Position numbers and translations under genes: made by a program
Source of the DNA: an uncultured Bacteroidota bacterium
Lineage (GTDB): Bacteria; Bacteroidota; Bacteroidia; Bacteroidales; F082
NCBI GenBank assembly: GCA_903891085.1
Contig: CAITDJ010000006.1
Location: 18,781 to 82,780 of the forward strand
Length of the DNA: 64,000 bases
Reading direction: 5' to 3'
In this document: positions 9,175 through 16,457 of the stretch, piece after piece
Layout: every line of letters begins with the position of its first letter
Numbering within the stretch: the stretch's first letter is position 1
The notes under the pieces: generated by a model
The model's input: the letters and a program-made list of their open reading frames with translations, nothing else
Databases searched by the model: none
What the model was told of the DNA's origin: nothing

Positions 9175-10977
9175 TTACTTATAAATCCTGAAATTCGATG
9201 TGTTCACCAAAGCCGATGAATCCCACTCATTGGGCTGCCAGGCGCGGATATAAATCAACGGGTCTTTCTCATTAAAATCGATCAGCAGAAACAGATAGCC
9301 TTCGTCGGCATAGCTTGTCGACGAGTAATTCTGCCTCATCTCAACGCCATATACGCCCGGAGTGTTGTTTTTCTTCATGATTTCGAAGTTACTGAAATCA
9401 ATGAAAATATCTTTCTGAACATCGAAAATCTGCTTTTGACGCGTAAGATATTGTTGCTTGGTAAACTGCAACTGCTCAAAACCCGGCTGACCCGGCATTT
9501 GCACATACGCCACGTCTGTATTGGGTTTGTTGCGTGCTTCAATTTTGCGGCCCACCAAAATCAGCGCCTCATCGGCAAACATCAGGTCAATTGTTTTCAT
9601 ATCGCGGGTGAGATAGGCAGTGCGGTACTTCTCAACAAACTTAATGATTTCGAGTCGATTGCCCCAGTCATTTCCAAATTCGGCCTGTTTTACAAATTTT
9701 TCGTACAAATCATCGGTGATGCATAAGTTGAAATCGATAAGTTCGCCGGTTTTATCAAAATCGAGCACCAGATATTCAGTCGATTGCTTGTTCATGGTTG
9801 GGTAAAGGTGATGCATTTCAATCTTCCTTATTTCAAAGCCTTCGCGTGTTTCGCTCACATCCGCTTCAATCCGGCCTGAAAAAGGTTTCGGGTGGTTGAA
9901 TCGCATATAATCCTTTATTTTAGTCATAATAAAAGGATCACTGCTGAACTGATTACCAACAAACTGCTCATCCCCTTTTTCGATGACAGCAATAAATTTA
10001 TTGGCACTTAGCAGTATCTGCTCTGCCATTGCCAATGTTTTTTCCGATTTCAGCACCAATTGCGTACCCTGTGCAACAATGAGAGGAACCGTCTTTAACG
10101 GAATATTCAGCTGGCTCTGAAACTCAGGCCGTACCACCAAATCCCAAAGTTGCTCCACTGCCGCGGTTTCCTTGCGGGCATTGAAGTATTCATATTCGGT
10201 GAATAACTTCAGGTTATCGAAACTGATGCTTGATCCAACCAAACGGATGGTCGTTCTCCCATCGCGAACCTGCCCCGATCCGCTGATTTGGTTACCATCC
10301 CAAAAGCGATAATGCGACAGGCTCACCGGCTTGCCTTTGTAGGTAACATTAAAAACCACTTCGCGCTCTTTTTCATTGATTTTTACATCGCTCACCACCA
10401 CAAACTGAATTCCCTGAAGTATCTCGTTGATTGATTTGGGAATCTCGATGGTAAGATTTGTTTCCTGCACCCTGATATTCTCTTCGGGAATGGAATGGAG
10501 CAACACCAGCCCGAAATAATAATTCTTCAGGGCAAAGGCAATGTTTCCGTTCTCCTCGTTCTTTCTTCCGTTTTGAAACATACTCAACACCAAATCTTTA
10601 CGCGAGCTAAACAATTTCTTCACTTCATCTTTCGGGATATAGCCAAACACCTCCACTTTCCCGTCGGGCTGTATGGATCGCAACGATTGCACATCACTCA
10701 GCGTAGCCATTGAATAGGTGTTGATGATGGACGTAACATTTTCAGAAAAATCGGTTTTGGTTTCTTTCACTTTCGACTCAAACTGGCTCGAAACCTTCAC
10801 GGCAATCTGCTCACTGATTCCCTGCAAGGCTTCATCATGGGCCTGATTTTCATCCGAAGAAATGCCGGAGCCGTAATAATAATTACCAGATTGGATGATT
10901 TCGGTTTTGGTGGGTTGTTGCGCAAAAAGTGCAATGACACAAAAACCTGAAACAATTGTGAAAAGCAACCTCTTCAT
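9175..10977 (-). CDS. LPP20-like exported protein with a C-terminal NTF2-like region
   Basis: A ~600-residue protein with signal peptide MKRLLFTIVSGFCVIALFAQ; the ATG at 10977 is preferred over one 36 bp upstream because it starts the signal directly. The N-terminal part (YYYGSGISSDENQAHDEALQGISEQI) resembles LPP20-family proteins, in which repeated conversion of residues into an alpha/beta fold is typical. The C-terminal ~150 residues (FVEKYRTAYLTRDMKTIDLMF) look like an NTF2/SnoaL-type cone fold. It is 125 bp upstream of the SUMF paralogue on the same strand and may form an operon with it. A second LPP20-like gene lies next to the DGR target, so the pairing recurs. Function unknown. Confidence 0.7.
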   Translation of the reverse strand: MKRLLFTIVSGFCVIALFAQQPTKTEIIQSGNYYYGSGISSDENQAHDEALQGISEQIAVKVSSQFESKVKETKTDFSENVTSIINTYSMATLSDVQSLRSIQPDGKVEVFGYIPKDEVKKLFSSRKDLVLSMFQNGRKNEENGNIAFALKNYYFGLVLLHSIPEENIRVQETNLTIEIPKSINEILQGIQFVVVSDVKINEKEREVVFNVTYKGKPVSLSHYRFWDGNQISGSGQVRDGRTTIRLVGSSISFDNLKLFTEYEYFNARKETAAVEQLWDLVVRPEFQSQLNIPLKTVPLIVAQGTQLVLKSEKTLAMAEQILLSANKFIAVIEKGDEQFVGNQFSSDPFIMTKIKDYMRFNHPKPFSGRIEADVSETREGFEIRKIEMHHLYPTMNKQSTEYLVLDFDKTGELIDFNLCITDDLYEKFVKQAEFGNDWGNRLEIIKFVEKYRTAYLTRDMKTIDLMFADEALILVGRKIEARNKPNTDVAYVQMPGQPGFEQLQFTKQQYLTRQKQIFDVQKDIFIDFSNFEIMKKNNTPGVYGVEMRQNYSSTSYADEGYLFLLIDFNEKDPLIYIRAWQPNEWDSSALVNTSNFRIYK

Positions 10978-11102
10978 GGTGGTTGAGATTAGAATTGAAT
11001 TGTAAAGATACAATTTCTAACCATTATTAAGAATAAGTTTCTCAGGGACAAATTTTTGACATTTTGCACCCAAGTAACTTAAGCTCTTTGTAAAAAATAA
11101 TA

Positions 11103-11408
11103 TTATCCCGGGATAACTGAGCCGTTAAGCAGGTTTTTTACGCCAATAATTTCATCTATTTCATCCCAAAACACAAAATGGCCCCTCACAATATAATTCT
11201 CCCTTTGAGCAGCAGTGGCCATTGTCAGCTTTTTTATCCATTGGATTGGGATTGAAAGGATTCTTTTGTCCGATAAATGAAAATGGATCAATGAATCTTC
11301 AAATATAACCTTGGTGATGGTAGGCAATTTAGTGTAATTCTCACTTATTGCCCGAGATCCTTTTGTATTCCTTTTGTTTTGTGTCTTTACAGTGTTCATA
11401 CCAGGCAT
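11103..11408 (-). CDS. DUF2442 domain protein
   Basis: A small protein of ~101 residues. The segment from LPTITKVIFEDSLIHFHLSDKR to WDEIDEIIGVKNLLNG has the DUF2442 pattern: a beta-strand opening, I-P-[ILV]-x-W, the A-x(4)-R-x-N/W stretch and a final W-[DE]-x-[IL]-DE. The start overlaps the end of the DUF4160 gene by 68 bp, so translation is probably coupled; a shorter start at the second Met also overlaps. DUF2442 and DUF4160 genes are commonly adjacent and are often considered toxin-antitoxin-like, though which is toxic is not established by sequence. A 14-bp palindrome, TTATCCCGGGATAA, covers the stop codon. Confidence 0.75.
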   Translation of the reverse strand: MPGMNTVKTQNKRNTKGSRAISENYTKLPTITKVIFEDSLIHFHLSDKRILSIPIQWIKKLTMATAAQRENYIVRGHFVFWDEIDEIIGVKNLLNGSVIPG

Positions 11409-11625
11409 TTTTTAATAATGTGATGTTTTCTTTTATTATTCTTTCAATTTTTCCTAGTTCCATTTTACTGAAGCCGCATTTATAAGCCAACAAAATGTTA
11501 GTTCCTGAACTTAGCCAGTATTTACATTCCTTATTTCCATCAACACAATGTATATGAATAGGTTCGGAGCAATCATAGCTTGTGAAGAAAAAAATTAAAG
11601 AGCCAATCCGTAGTACTGTCGGCAT
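11341..11625 (-). CDS. DUF4160 domain protein
   Basis: About 94 residues, starting at MPTVLRIGSLIFFFTSYD. This is the usual DUF4160 opening (MP-[TE]-[IVL]-x-R ... E-P-x-H-x-H), followed by the HIHC and C-terminal helix (KIERIIKENITLLKNAWYEHC). The open frame extends upstream to 11739, but the ATG at 11625 is chosen: it gives the family N-terminus and lies 22 bp after a textbook Bacteroidetes promoter. It is paired with an overlapping DUF2442 gene, suggesting a two-gene toxin-antitoxin-like module. It sits immediately downstream of the DGR template repeat but has its own promoter, so it is probably a separate unit. Confidence 0.75.
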   Translation of the reverse strand: MPTVLRIGSLIFFFTSYDCSEPIHIHCVDGNKECKYWLSSGTNILLAYKCGFSKMELGKIERIIKENITLLKNAWYEHCKDTKQKEYKRISGNK

Positions 11626-11646
11626 TGTTTTCAATAAATTATCATA

Positions 11647-11677
11647 CAAAAGTAGAATAATTTGACGCTGGAACAAA
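11647..11677 (-). promoter_or_regulatory. Complete Bacteroidetes-type promoter for the DUF4160-DUF2442 pair
   Basis: On the minus strand a TTTG element (11677-11674), exactly 19 bp, then TACTTTTG (11654-11647). This reproduces the TTTG-N19-TAnnTTTG consensus without mismatch. Predicted transcription begins near 11641, leaving a ~16-nt leader to the ATG at 11625. It is the clearest promoter in the window. Confidence 0.75.
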
Positions 11678-11762
11678 TAAACAAGCCAGCTTTCGGCAAT
11701 GCCTACTAACAGGCTTGTTTCATTCAAATATTTGCCCATAATCGGGACGGGATAATAACCGG

Positions 11763-11794
11763 TTTAACAGTGGAAATCCATCCATCCTTTTAAG
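11763..11794 (-). repeat. TR 3' flank: inverted copy of the VR 3' flank
   Basis: These 32 bp abut the sense 3' end of the template repeat. They are the reverse complement of the 27 bp at 13481-13507 that abut the variable repeat, with 25 of 27 matching positions plus a 4-nt duplication (CATC/ATCC). The template and variable repeats themselves are in direct orientation, so only this flank is inverted. Confidence 0.75.
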
Positions 11795-11923
11795 CTTGGA
11801 GAGAACGAGGCGGAAGCCAATGTTGTTGTTGCGGTTGTCTGGTGTGTTGTTGTTGCGGTTCGCCGTCCGGCAATTCTGCGCATTGTTGTTCCAGCTACCG
11901 CCGCGGTTCACACGGTTCGACCC
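11795..11923 (-). ncRNA. DGR template repeat (TR), 129 bp
   Basis: The segment is a gapless 129-bp match to the 3' end of the target gene (13508-13636). Of 129 positions, 21 differ, and all 21 are adenines in the sense strand of this copy (38 sense adenines in total; none of the 91 other bases differ). Read in the target frame it encodes runs of Asn (AAC/AAT), the hallmark of a template whose adenines become random bases. It starts 10 bp after the reverse-transcriptase stop codon and is therefore expected at the 3' end of that transcript. A short open frame through it is not considered a gene. The sense 3' 29 bp are identical in both copies and would serve as the homing-initiation end. Confidence 0.95.
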
Positions 11924-11933
11924 ATTTAAGTTA

Positions 11934-12932
11934 CTACCCTGTTTTCAACATTTCAATATATTTACTTCTTAAACTATAAGTGTTTGCTTGTCTTATAAAA
12001 GCTATCAATGGTAATACATGAGCTTGATATTCAGACTGATTCCATTCCTCATTGTGAAGCTTATATGTATAATGTCTCAATTTAACCTTAAACCTTTTAC
12101 GACTACTACTGTTTAATAAAACAGTGCTTTGAAATATGACAAATCCCAAAAATGGCAAGCCTTTTTCGGTTGAATTCAAACAAAATGGCTTGAGCGTTAA
12201 ATTTAACTCCGATTTTACAAATTGCTGAAATTTGATACCTACTCGTAAGAGAAAATCTTTATTGTTGGCCCATATTACCATATCGTCCATGTAACGGATA
12301 TAAGCCGTAGCCTGTAATTTTTCTTTTAGGTAATGGTCAGCGAATGCTAAGTAATGATTTGCAAAATACTGGCTTGTTAAATTGCCAATTGGCAAACCTT
12401 TGCCAGTAGCAGTTTTATAACTATCAATGATGTGATTAAAAACATTTAGTAATGCTTTATCCTTAAACATGTTTACAAGCATTATTTTAAGTTTTTCATG
12501 GTCAATACTGTCAAAGTATTTACGAACATCTAATTTCAAAAACCATTTATATTTTTGCTGAAATCCCTTTGCACGTTCCAATGCAGCAAAAGTACCTTTG
12601 CCCATACGACTTGCATAACTGTCGAAAATCTGATACTTTTCAAAATTGGCATGACATACATTCATTATCGCATGGTGGAGTACTCGCTCTCGAAATGTTG
12701 CTGCACAAATTAATCGTTCTTTTGGATCATGTATCGTAAAATAGTTATAATTACCAACATCAATATTACCTGATAACAACTCATCACGCAATAACAAAAG
12801 ATTTTTATCTAATGATTTTCTAAAACACAAAACCTCTATTTTGCCTTCTTTGCCCTTTCGGGCTTTCCAGAATGCCAAACGTAAGTTATCAGGATCAGCT
12901 ATTCTTGCTATCAGATGATTCTCTCGTTTCAT
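11934..12932 (-). CDS. DGR reverse transcriptase
   Basis: A 332-residue reverse transcriptase of the retroelement/group-II-like class that copies template-repeat RNA into adenine-mutated cDNA. Visible are motif 1/2 residues ([13 protein letters not shown]), [17 protein letters not shown] with the first catalytic Asp, [12 protein letters not shown] (GNLTSQ at residues 183-188, where DGR enzymes carry SQ in place of the usual QG) and the catalytic YMDD at 214-217, then LPFLGFVI. Length is normal for DGR enzymes and there is no maturase or endonuclease domain. The ATG at 12932 is preferred over the TTG two codons earlier. The first 38 bp overlap the HRDC gene end, and the stop is 10 bp before the TR. 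Confidence 0.95.
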   Translation of the reverse strand: MKRENHLIARIADPDNLRLAFWKARKGKEGKIEVLCFRKSLDKNLLLLRDELLSGNIDVGNYNYFTIHDPKERLICAATFRERVLHHAIMNVCHANFEKYQIFDSYASRMGKGTFAALERAKGFQQKYKWFLKLDVRKYFDSIDHEKLKIMLVNMFKDKALLNVFNHIIDSYKTATGKGLPIGNLTSQYFANHYLAFADHYLKEKLQATAYIRYMDDMVIWANNKDFLLRVGIKFQQFVKSELNLTLKPFCLNSTEKGLPFLGFVIFQSTVLLNSSSRKRFKVKLRHYTYKLHNEEWNQSEYQAHVLPLIAFIRQANTYSLRSKYIEMLKTG

Positions 12933-13386
12933 TCTCAATCATTTTAGAATTAAATAATGCTAACAGTTGATTACCATACTTTTCAACTTTTTTGTCGCCA
13001 ATACCCCTCACTGATAATAATTTATTTGCTTCTAAAACAGGTAAACGTGCAATGCCAGCCAATTCCTCATCGGTAAACACTGCATAAGCGGGCATAGCAT
13101 CACTTGTTGCTATTATTTTCCGACACTCTCGTAGTTTTGAAAAAACAACAAATTCATTTTCATTCAGCACTTCTTTATAATCTACCTTTTGTTTATTCAT
13201 TTGAGATGGAAAAACACTAGCGTCACCACTTAAATAACGCACACAAAAACTCCAATATGCACCTTTTTCATTTTGAAAAAAACGTTGCTCAACCTCCAAC
13301 ACCTTTTGCCCGGCCAAAAAACGATTCATTTCGGCAAGCATTGCACCATTATCAGTAATTGGCACATTGAATATTTTTATTTGCAT
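12895..13386 (-). CDS. HRDC-domain DGR accessory protein
   Basis: A 163-residue protein. Residues ~68-150 form an HRDC domain (helicase and RNase D C-terminal fold): LRECRKIIATSDAMPAYAVFTDEEL, then IARLPVLEANKLLSVRGIGDKKVEKYGNQLLALF. The first ~65 residues are a small alpha/beta region (IKIFNVPITDNGAMLAEMN) often found ahead of HRDC in this setting. HRDC proteins are a recognised alternative to Avd as DGR accessory factors and probably bind nucleic acid for the reverse transcriptase. The 3' end overlaps the reverse-transcriptase start by 38 bp, so the two are coupled. The target gene is 118 bp upstream on the same strand. No avd gene is seen. Confidence 0.88.
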   Translation of the reverse strand: MQIKIFNVPITDNGAMLAEMNRFLAGQKVLEVEQRFFQNEKGAYWSFCVRYLSGDASVFPSQMNKQKVDYKEVLNENEFVVFSKLRECRKIIATSDAMPAYAVFTDEELAGIARLPVLEANKLLSVRGIGDKKVEKYGNQLLALFNSKMIENETRESSDSKNS

Positions 13387-13458
13387 ATAAAATATATTTC
13401 GACCGCTACGCGGTATTATTATTTATCATTGGCTTTTTACTCGGTCGTCCCTCCCTCG

Positions 13459-13486
13459 TTTAAGCCAAATTTTCTCTTTGCTTAAA
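13459..13486 (-). promoter_or_regulatory. Hairpin just downstream of the variable repeat
   Basis: An inverted repeat TTTAAGC/GCTTAAA with a 14-nt loop, starting ~20 nt after the target stop codon in the sense direction. Hairpins or cruciforms after VR aid homing in characterised DGRs, though those have short loops. The assignment is tentative. Confidence 0.35.
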
Positions 13487-13507
13487 AGGATGGTTTTCCA
13501 CTGTTTA
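13481..13507 (-). repeat. VR 3' flank, present inverted next to the TR
   Basis: These 27 bp include the target stop codon and abut the variable repeat. Their reverse complement, with a 4-nt insertion and two mismatches, lies at 11763-11794 beside the template repeat. Confidence 0.75.
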
Positions 13508-15451
13508 CTTGGAGAGAACGAGGCGGAAGCCAATGAGGTAGTAGCGGTTGACTGGTGCGTTGCTGAAGCGGTTCGCCGACCGGCAATACTGCGCAAGGAG
13601 GTCCCAGCAACCGCCGCGGCACACACGGGACGACCCTGAAGACGCTCCTTGCGGATTGCTTTGGCTGCCATTACTGTAATTGCCATACCAATCGCTGCAC
13701 CACTCCCATACATTGCCATGCATATCATACAAACCCCATTCATTGGGGGCAAAACTTCCAACCGGCATTGTTTTTTCGCGGTACTCGCCCTTTGGATTGT
13801 TATTATAAGGATAATTGCCGTTATAATTTGCCTGTGAAGTGGTGAGATTATTCCCTGTATAAAAAGGTGTTGAAGTACCAGTACGACATGCATATTCCCA
13901 CTCCGCCTCCGTTGGCAAGCGATAGGTTTTTCCGGTTTTTTGGTTCAGTTTTTGAATAAATTCCTGCACATCATTCCAACTTACCTGCTCAACAGGTAAA
14001 TTATCACCTTTAAAATTACTTGGGTTGCTGCCCATGATAGATTGCCACTGCTTTTGGGTCACTTCATATTTCCCAATCGAGAAATCACTTAAAGTAACCT
14101 GATGTTGGGTTTCATCACCGCCTCTATCAGCTTCACTGGACGGGCTCCCCATCGTAAAAGTGCCGCCTTTTACAAAAACCATATCAATGCCATCTGCACT
14201 GGTACTTCCACCAGCAGCAGCCGCAGCAGGTATTAATAGTTTAATGCTTTTGTTGCTCGTTTCGCCAGTTTTTACCAGAGCCGTTTCGGTGGCAGTTGTG
14301 TAGGAAGTTGCGCTTACTTTGATGGTATAAGTACCAACCGGAATATCTTCAAAAACTTTCATGCCTTTGGCAGTGTAGCGTTCGCCTGCATCACCAGTCA
14401 CTTCAACATTGGCATCAAAAGGTGTTACGGCAATTTGCAAAGAGCCTGTTTGCACCTCCGGAAACATATCAATCACCTGCTTATCGTTGCGTTTGAGCAC
14501 GATTTGCTGCTCCAGTGTTTCGGCTTTGGGCATCACCACCTTTATTTTAACCAACTGCGGGGCAAGTTTTACGTTTTTGTAATTCGTCACTTTTTCGTTG
14601 TTAAAATACACCGTAGCCATAGGATTGGTATTCACCGTAAGATAACCCACGTTTTCTTCGAGGGTGTAACTTTTTATTGTTTGGGGTGTTTTCACTTCAA
14701 ATAATTCATTTTCAATGCTGAGGTAGCCCTTTTTTGTAATTCTTATCTGATAGTTTCCGGGCTTATAGAATGCAGCAATGGGACTTTCTCCAAGCAAAAC
14801 CCCATCAAGATAAACTTCGGCTTTGTCTGGTATGGTTTCAATCTGTAAAGCGGCATCGGCCTGTTTTTCGAGTTTATAATTGAAATAGACTGATTTTTCA
14901 TCTACTGTTATTGTCTTTTCGAGATTTTGATAACCTTCTTTCGTTATCAGTATCGTATGTTGTCCAAGGCCAAGGCTTTGTGTGGCCGAGGCGGCCACAG
15001 GTTTGCCGTCAATCATCAGTTTGGCATCTGCCGGTGTAAAGAGGATGGTAACTGGTAGCTGATCGGCTTTGTTTTCCCCATTGATCTCAATCTGCCACAC
15101 CTCGCGTTGTTTTAGAACGATTCCATATTCACTAAGAATAATTCTCAAGGGTTTAAATCCGGTTTTCATGATATCCAACACCCTTTCGGTGGAAGTGAGA
15201 TAAACCATATCTTTCCCTGGAAAATCGTCAATATTACCTACCATGCCGTCATTAGAATCATACGAAAAACCTTCCAAATTCGAGATAAGCTGTATTGCAG
15301 CGCAGTAATTACCATTCTGGTCTTTTCGGGCAACCATTTCTCCGGTATCAAGTTTTTTTGGTTTGCCAATGATACTGAGTTCTTTGGTTTCCTGAGCGTA
15401 ATCAGCTAAAGCACTACAAATTAACAGGATAAACAGTGTTGTTTTTTTCAT
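13505..15451 (-). CDS. DGR target protein: PEGA repeats with a diversified SUMF/C-type-lectin C-terminus
   Basis: A 648-residue exported protein with Sec signal (MKKTTLFILLICSALADYAQ). Residues ~130-410 carry PEGA-type modules (VYLDGVLLGESPIAAFYKPG). Residues ~422-648 form a SUMF/FGE-type C-type-lectin fold (MVFVKGGTFTMGSPSSEADR, YRLPTEAEWEYACRTG, GNVWEWCSDWYGN). The last 43 residues are the variable repeat. The fold is the usual DGR display scaffold and tolerates surface diversity, so the protein probably binds a variable ligand outside the cytoplasm. The catalytic Cys pair of FGE falls in the diversified segment and is not conserved, arguing against enzyme activity. It closely resembles the gene at 7148-9049 outside the C-terminus. 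Confidence 0.93.
   Translation of the reverse strand: MKKTTLFILLICSALADYAQETKELSIIGKPKKLDTGEMVARKDQNGNYCAAIQLISNLEGFSYDSNDGMVGNIDDFPGKDMVYLTSTERVLDIMKTGFKPLRIILSEYGIVLKQREVWQIEINGENKADQLPVTILFTPADAKLMIDGKPVAASATQSLGLGQHTILITKEGYQNLEKTITVDEKSVYFNYKLEKQADAALQIETIPDKAEVYLDGVLLGESPIAAFYKPGNYQIRITKKGYLSIENELFEVKTPQTIKSYTLEENVGYLTVNTNPMATVYFNNEKVTNYKNVKLAPQLVKIKVVMPKAETLEQQIVLKRNDKQVIDMFPEVQTGSLQIAVTPFDANVEVTGDAGERYTAKGMKVFEDIPVGTYTIKVSATSYTTATETALVKTGETSNKSIKLLIPAAAAAGGSTSADGIDMVFVKGGTFTMGSPSSEADRGGDETQHQVTLSDFSIGKYEVTQKQWQSIMGSNPSNFKGDNLPVEQVSWNDVQEFIQKLNQKTGKTYRLPTEAEWEYACRTGTSTPFYTGNNLTTSQANYNGNYPYNNNPKGEYREKTMPVGSFAPNEWGLYDMHGNVWEWCSDWYGNYSNGSQSNPQGASSGSSRVCRGGCWDLLAQYCRSANRFSNAPVNRYYLIGFRLVLSK
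13508..13636 (-). repeat. DGR variable repeat (VR), 129 bp
   Basis: It encodes the last 43 residues of the target gene. Compared with the template it has 21 substitutions in 15 codons, all at template adenines and all changing the amino acid: for example Asn to Cys, Leu, Leu, Tyr, Phe, Ser and Tyr. Three template Asn codons in the run are unchanged. The invariant sense 3' end encodes IGFRLVLSK and matches the template exactly. Confidence 0.95.
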
Positions 15452-15693
15452 TTCAGGGATGCTTTTTATTCAAAAACAGAATAGAAAGTAAAAATAGTAA
15501 AAAATTTGTTCAAAAAAATACCCGAAATATTTTCTTGTGTTTAGAAAAAGAAAATCCTAAATTTACACCTTAAATCCAGATGTCATCTATGTGTCAGGAA
15601 TTTCATACCAATAGCTTCGAAAAGTTGAACCTCAACGTATCATTATACATGTTTTATTAATCATTCATTATTAACCAATTAATTCAAGCCATT

Positions 15694-16269
15694 ATGAATT
15701 ACTTTACTAAAAAATCATTTGCCATCATCATTGCCGCTGTAACCATCATGAGTTTCACACAATGTTCCTCTTCAAAAAAAGCCGCCCCCAATGTTGTAGG
15801 TGAAACCCTCATCGAAACGTATTGTTCAGGTCCTGAATTCCAGTCAACCAAAGACTTTTTCAGAGCCAATGCCATTTCCGAAAGCATGGATCAACAGGTT
15901 TCACGCCTGAAAGCCCTCACACAAGCCCGTGCACTGTTAGCCCAGCAACTTGAAGTTACACTGAAAAACGTAACAGATGCTTATGTTAATTCAACCACCG
16001 GCAACACTGTCGAAAACCTCGAACAACGCTATGAAGGTTTAACGCGTGAGGTTACAAACCAGAAGCTTTCAGGCACAAGAACCATATGCGAAAAAACCAC
16101 CAAAACACAGGCTGGTAATTTTAAAACCTATGTTGCTGTCGAATTATCAGGCGAAGAAATTCTGGGAGCCATGAAAGCCAAACTCAGTGGCGATGAAAAA
16201 CTTCGTATTGATTATGACTACGAAAAATTCAAAAAAACATTTGAAGAAGAAATGAGTAAAATGGAATAA
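15694..16269 (+). CDS. LPP20-like lipoprotein
   Basis: A 191-residue protein with a signal peptide and probable lipobox (SFTQC, Cys 24), followed by a Ser/Lys tether. The mature part (SMDQQVSRLKALTQARALLAQQLEVTLKNV) matches the helix of LPP20-family proteins, which are small outer-membrane lipoproteins. It ends in a charged helix. It is divergently placed from the DGR target (242 bp between) and begins a plus-strand series of four exported proteins. An intrinsic terminator follows. Its relation to the target is unknown, but a gene of the same family also sits beside the target's paralogue. Confidence 0.75.
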   Translation: MNYFTKKSFAIIIAAVTIMSFTQCSSSKKAAPNVVGETLIETYCSGPEFQSTKDFFRANAISESMDQQVSRLKALTQARALLAQQLEVTLKNVTDAYVNSTTGNTVENLEQRYEGLTREVTNQKLSGTRTICEKTTKTQAGNFKTYVAVELSGEEILGAMKAKLSGDEKLRIDYDYEKFKKTFEEEMSKME

Positions 16270-16316
16270 ATGTTTATTCCCTGAATCGTATTCAATCGAT
16301 TCATTTACATTAACAT

Positions 16317-16377
16317 CAGGCAGGACCGGGTTTGTGGGGCGTCAATCGCAGTTTCATAATCGGTCCTGCCTGTTTTT
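16317..16377 (+). terminator. Intrinsic terminator after the LPP20-like gene
   Basis: A perfect 12-bp stem, CAGGCAGGACCG with its complement, encloses a 32-nt loop and is followed by TTTTT. It lies 47 bp after the stop codon. Confidence 0.65.
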
Positions 16378-16457
16378 CACAAAAAATCATCCTTCGCTTC
16401 AGGACCAATAATTCAATGAGAAAACACCAATTGATTTGTCAGGATATGCATTTTAAA

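Noticed and set aside
11720..11911. A 63-codon open frame with Asn runs (RGGSWNNN...)
   Set aside because: It is the DGR template repeat read in the target frame; the Asn codons reflect adenine-rich template design, not a protein.
16332..16457. N-terminal extension of the lipoprotein gene from 16332
   Set aside because: The frame runs through the terminator hairpin, and the lipoprotein signal begins at 16458.
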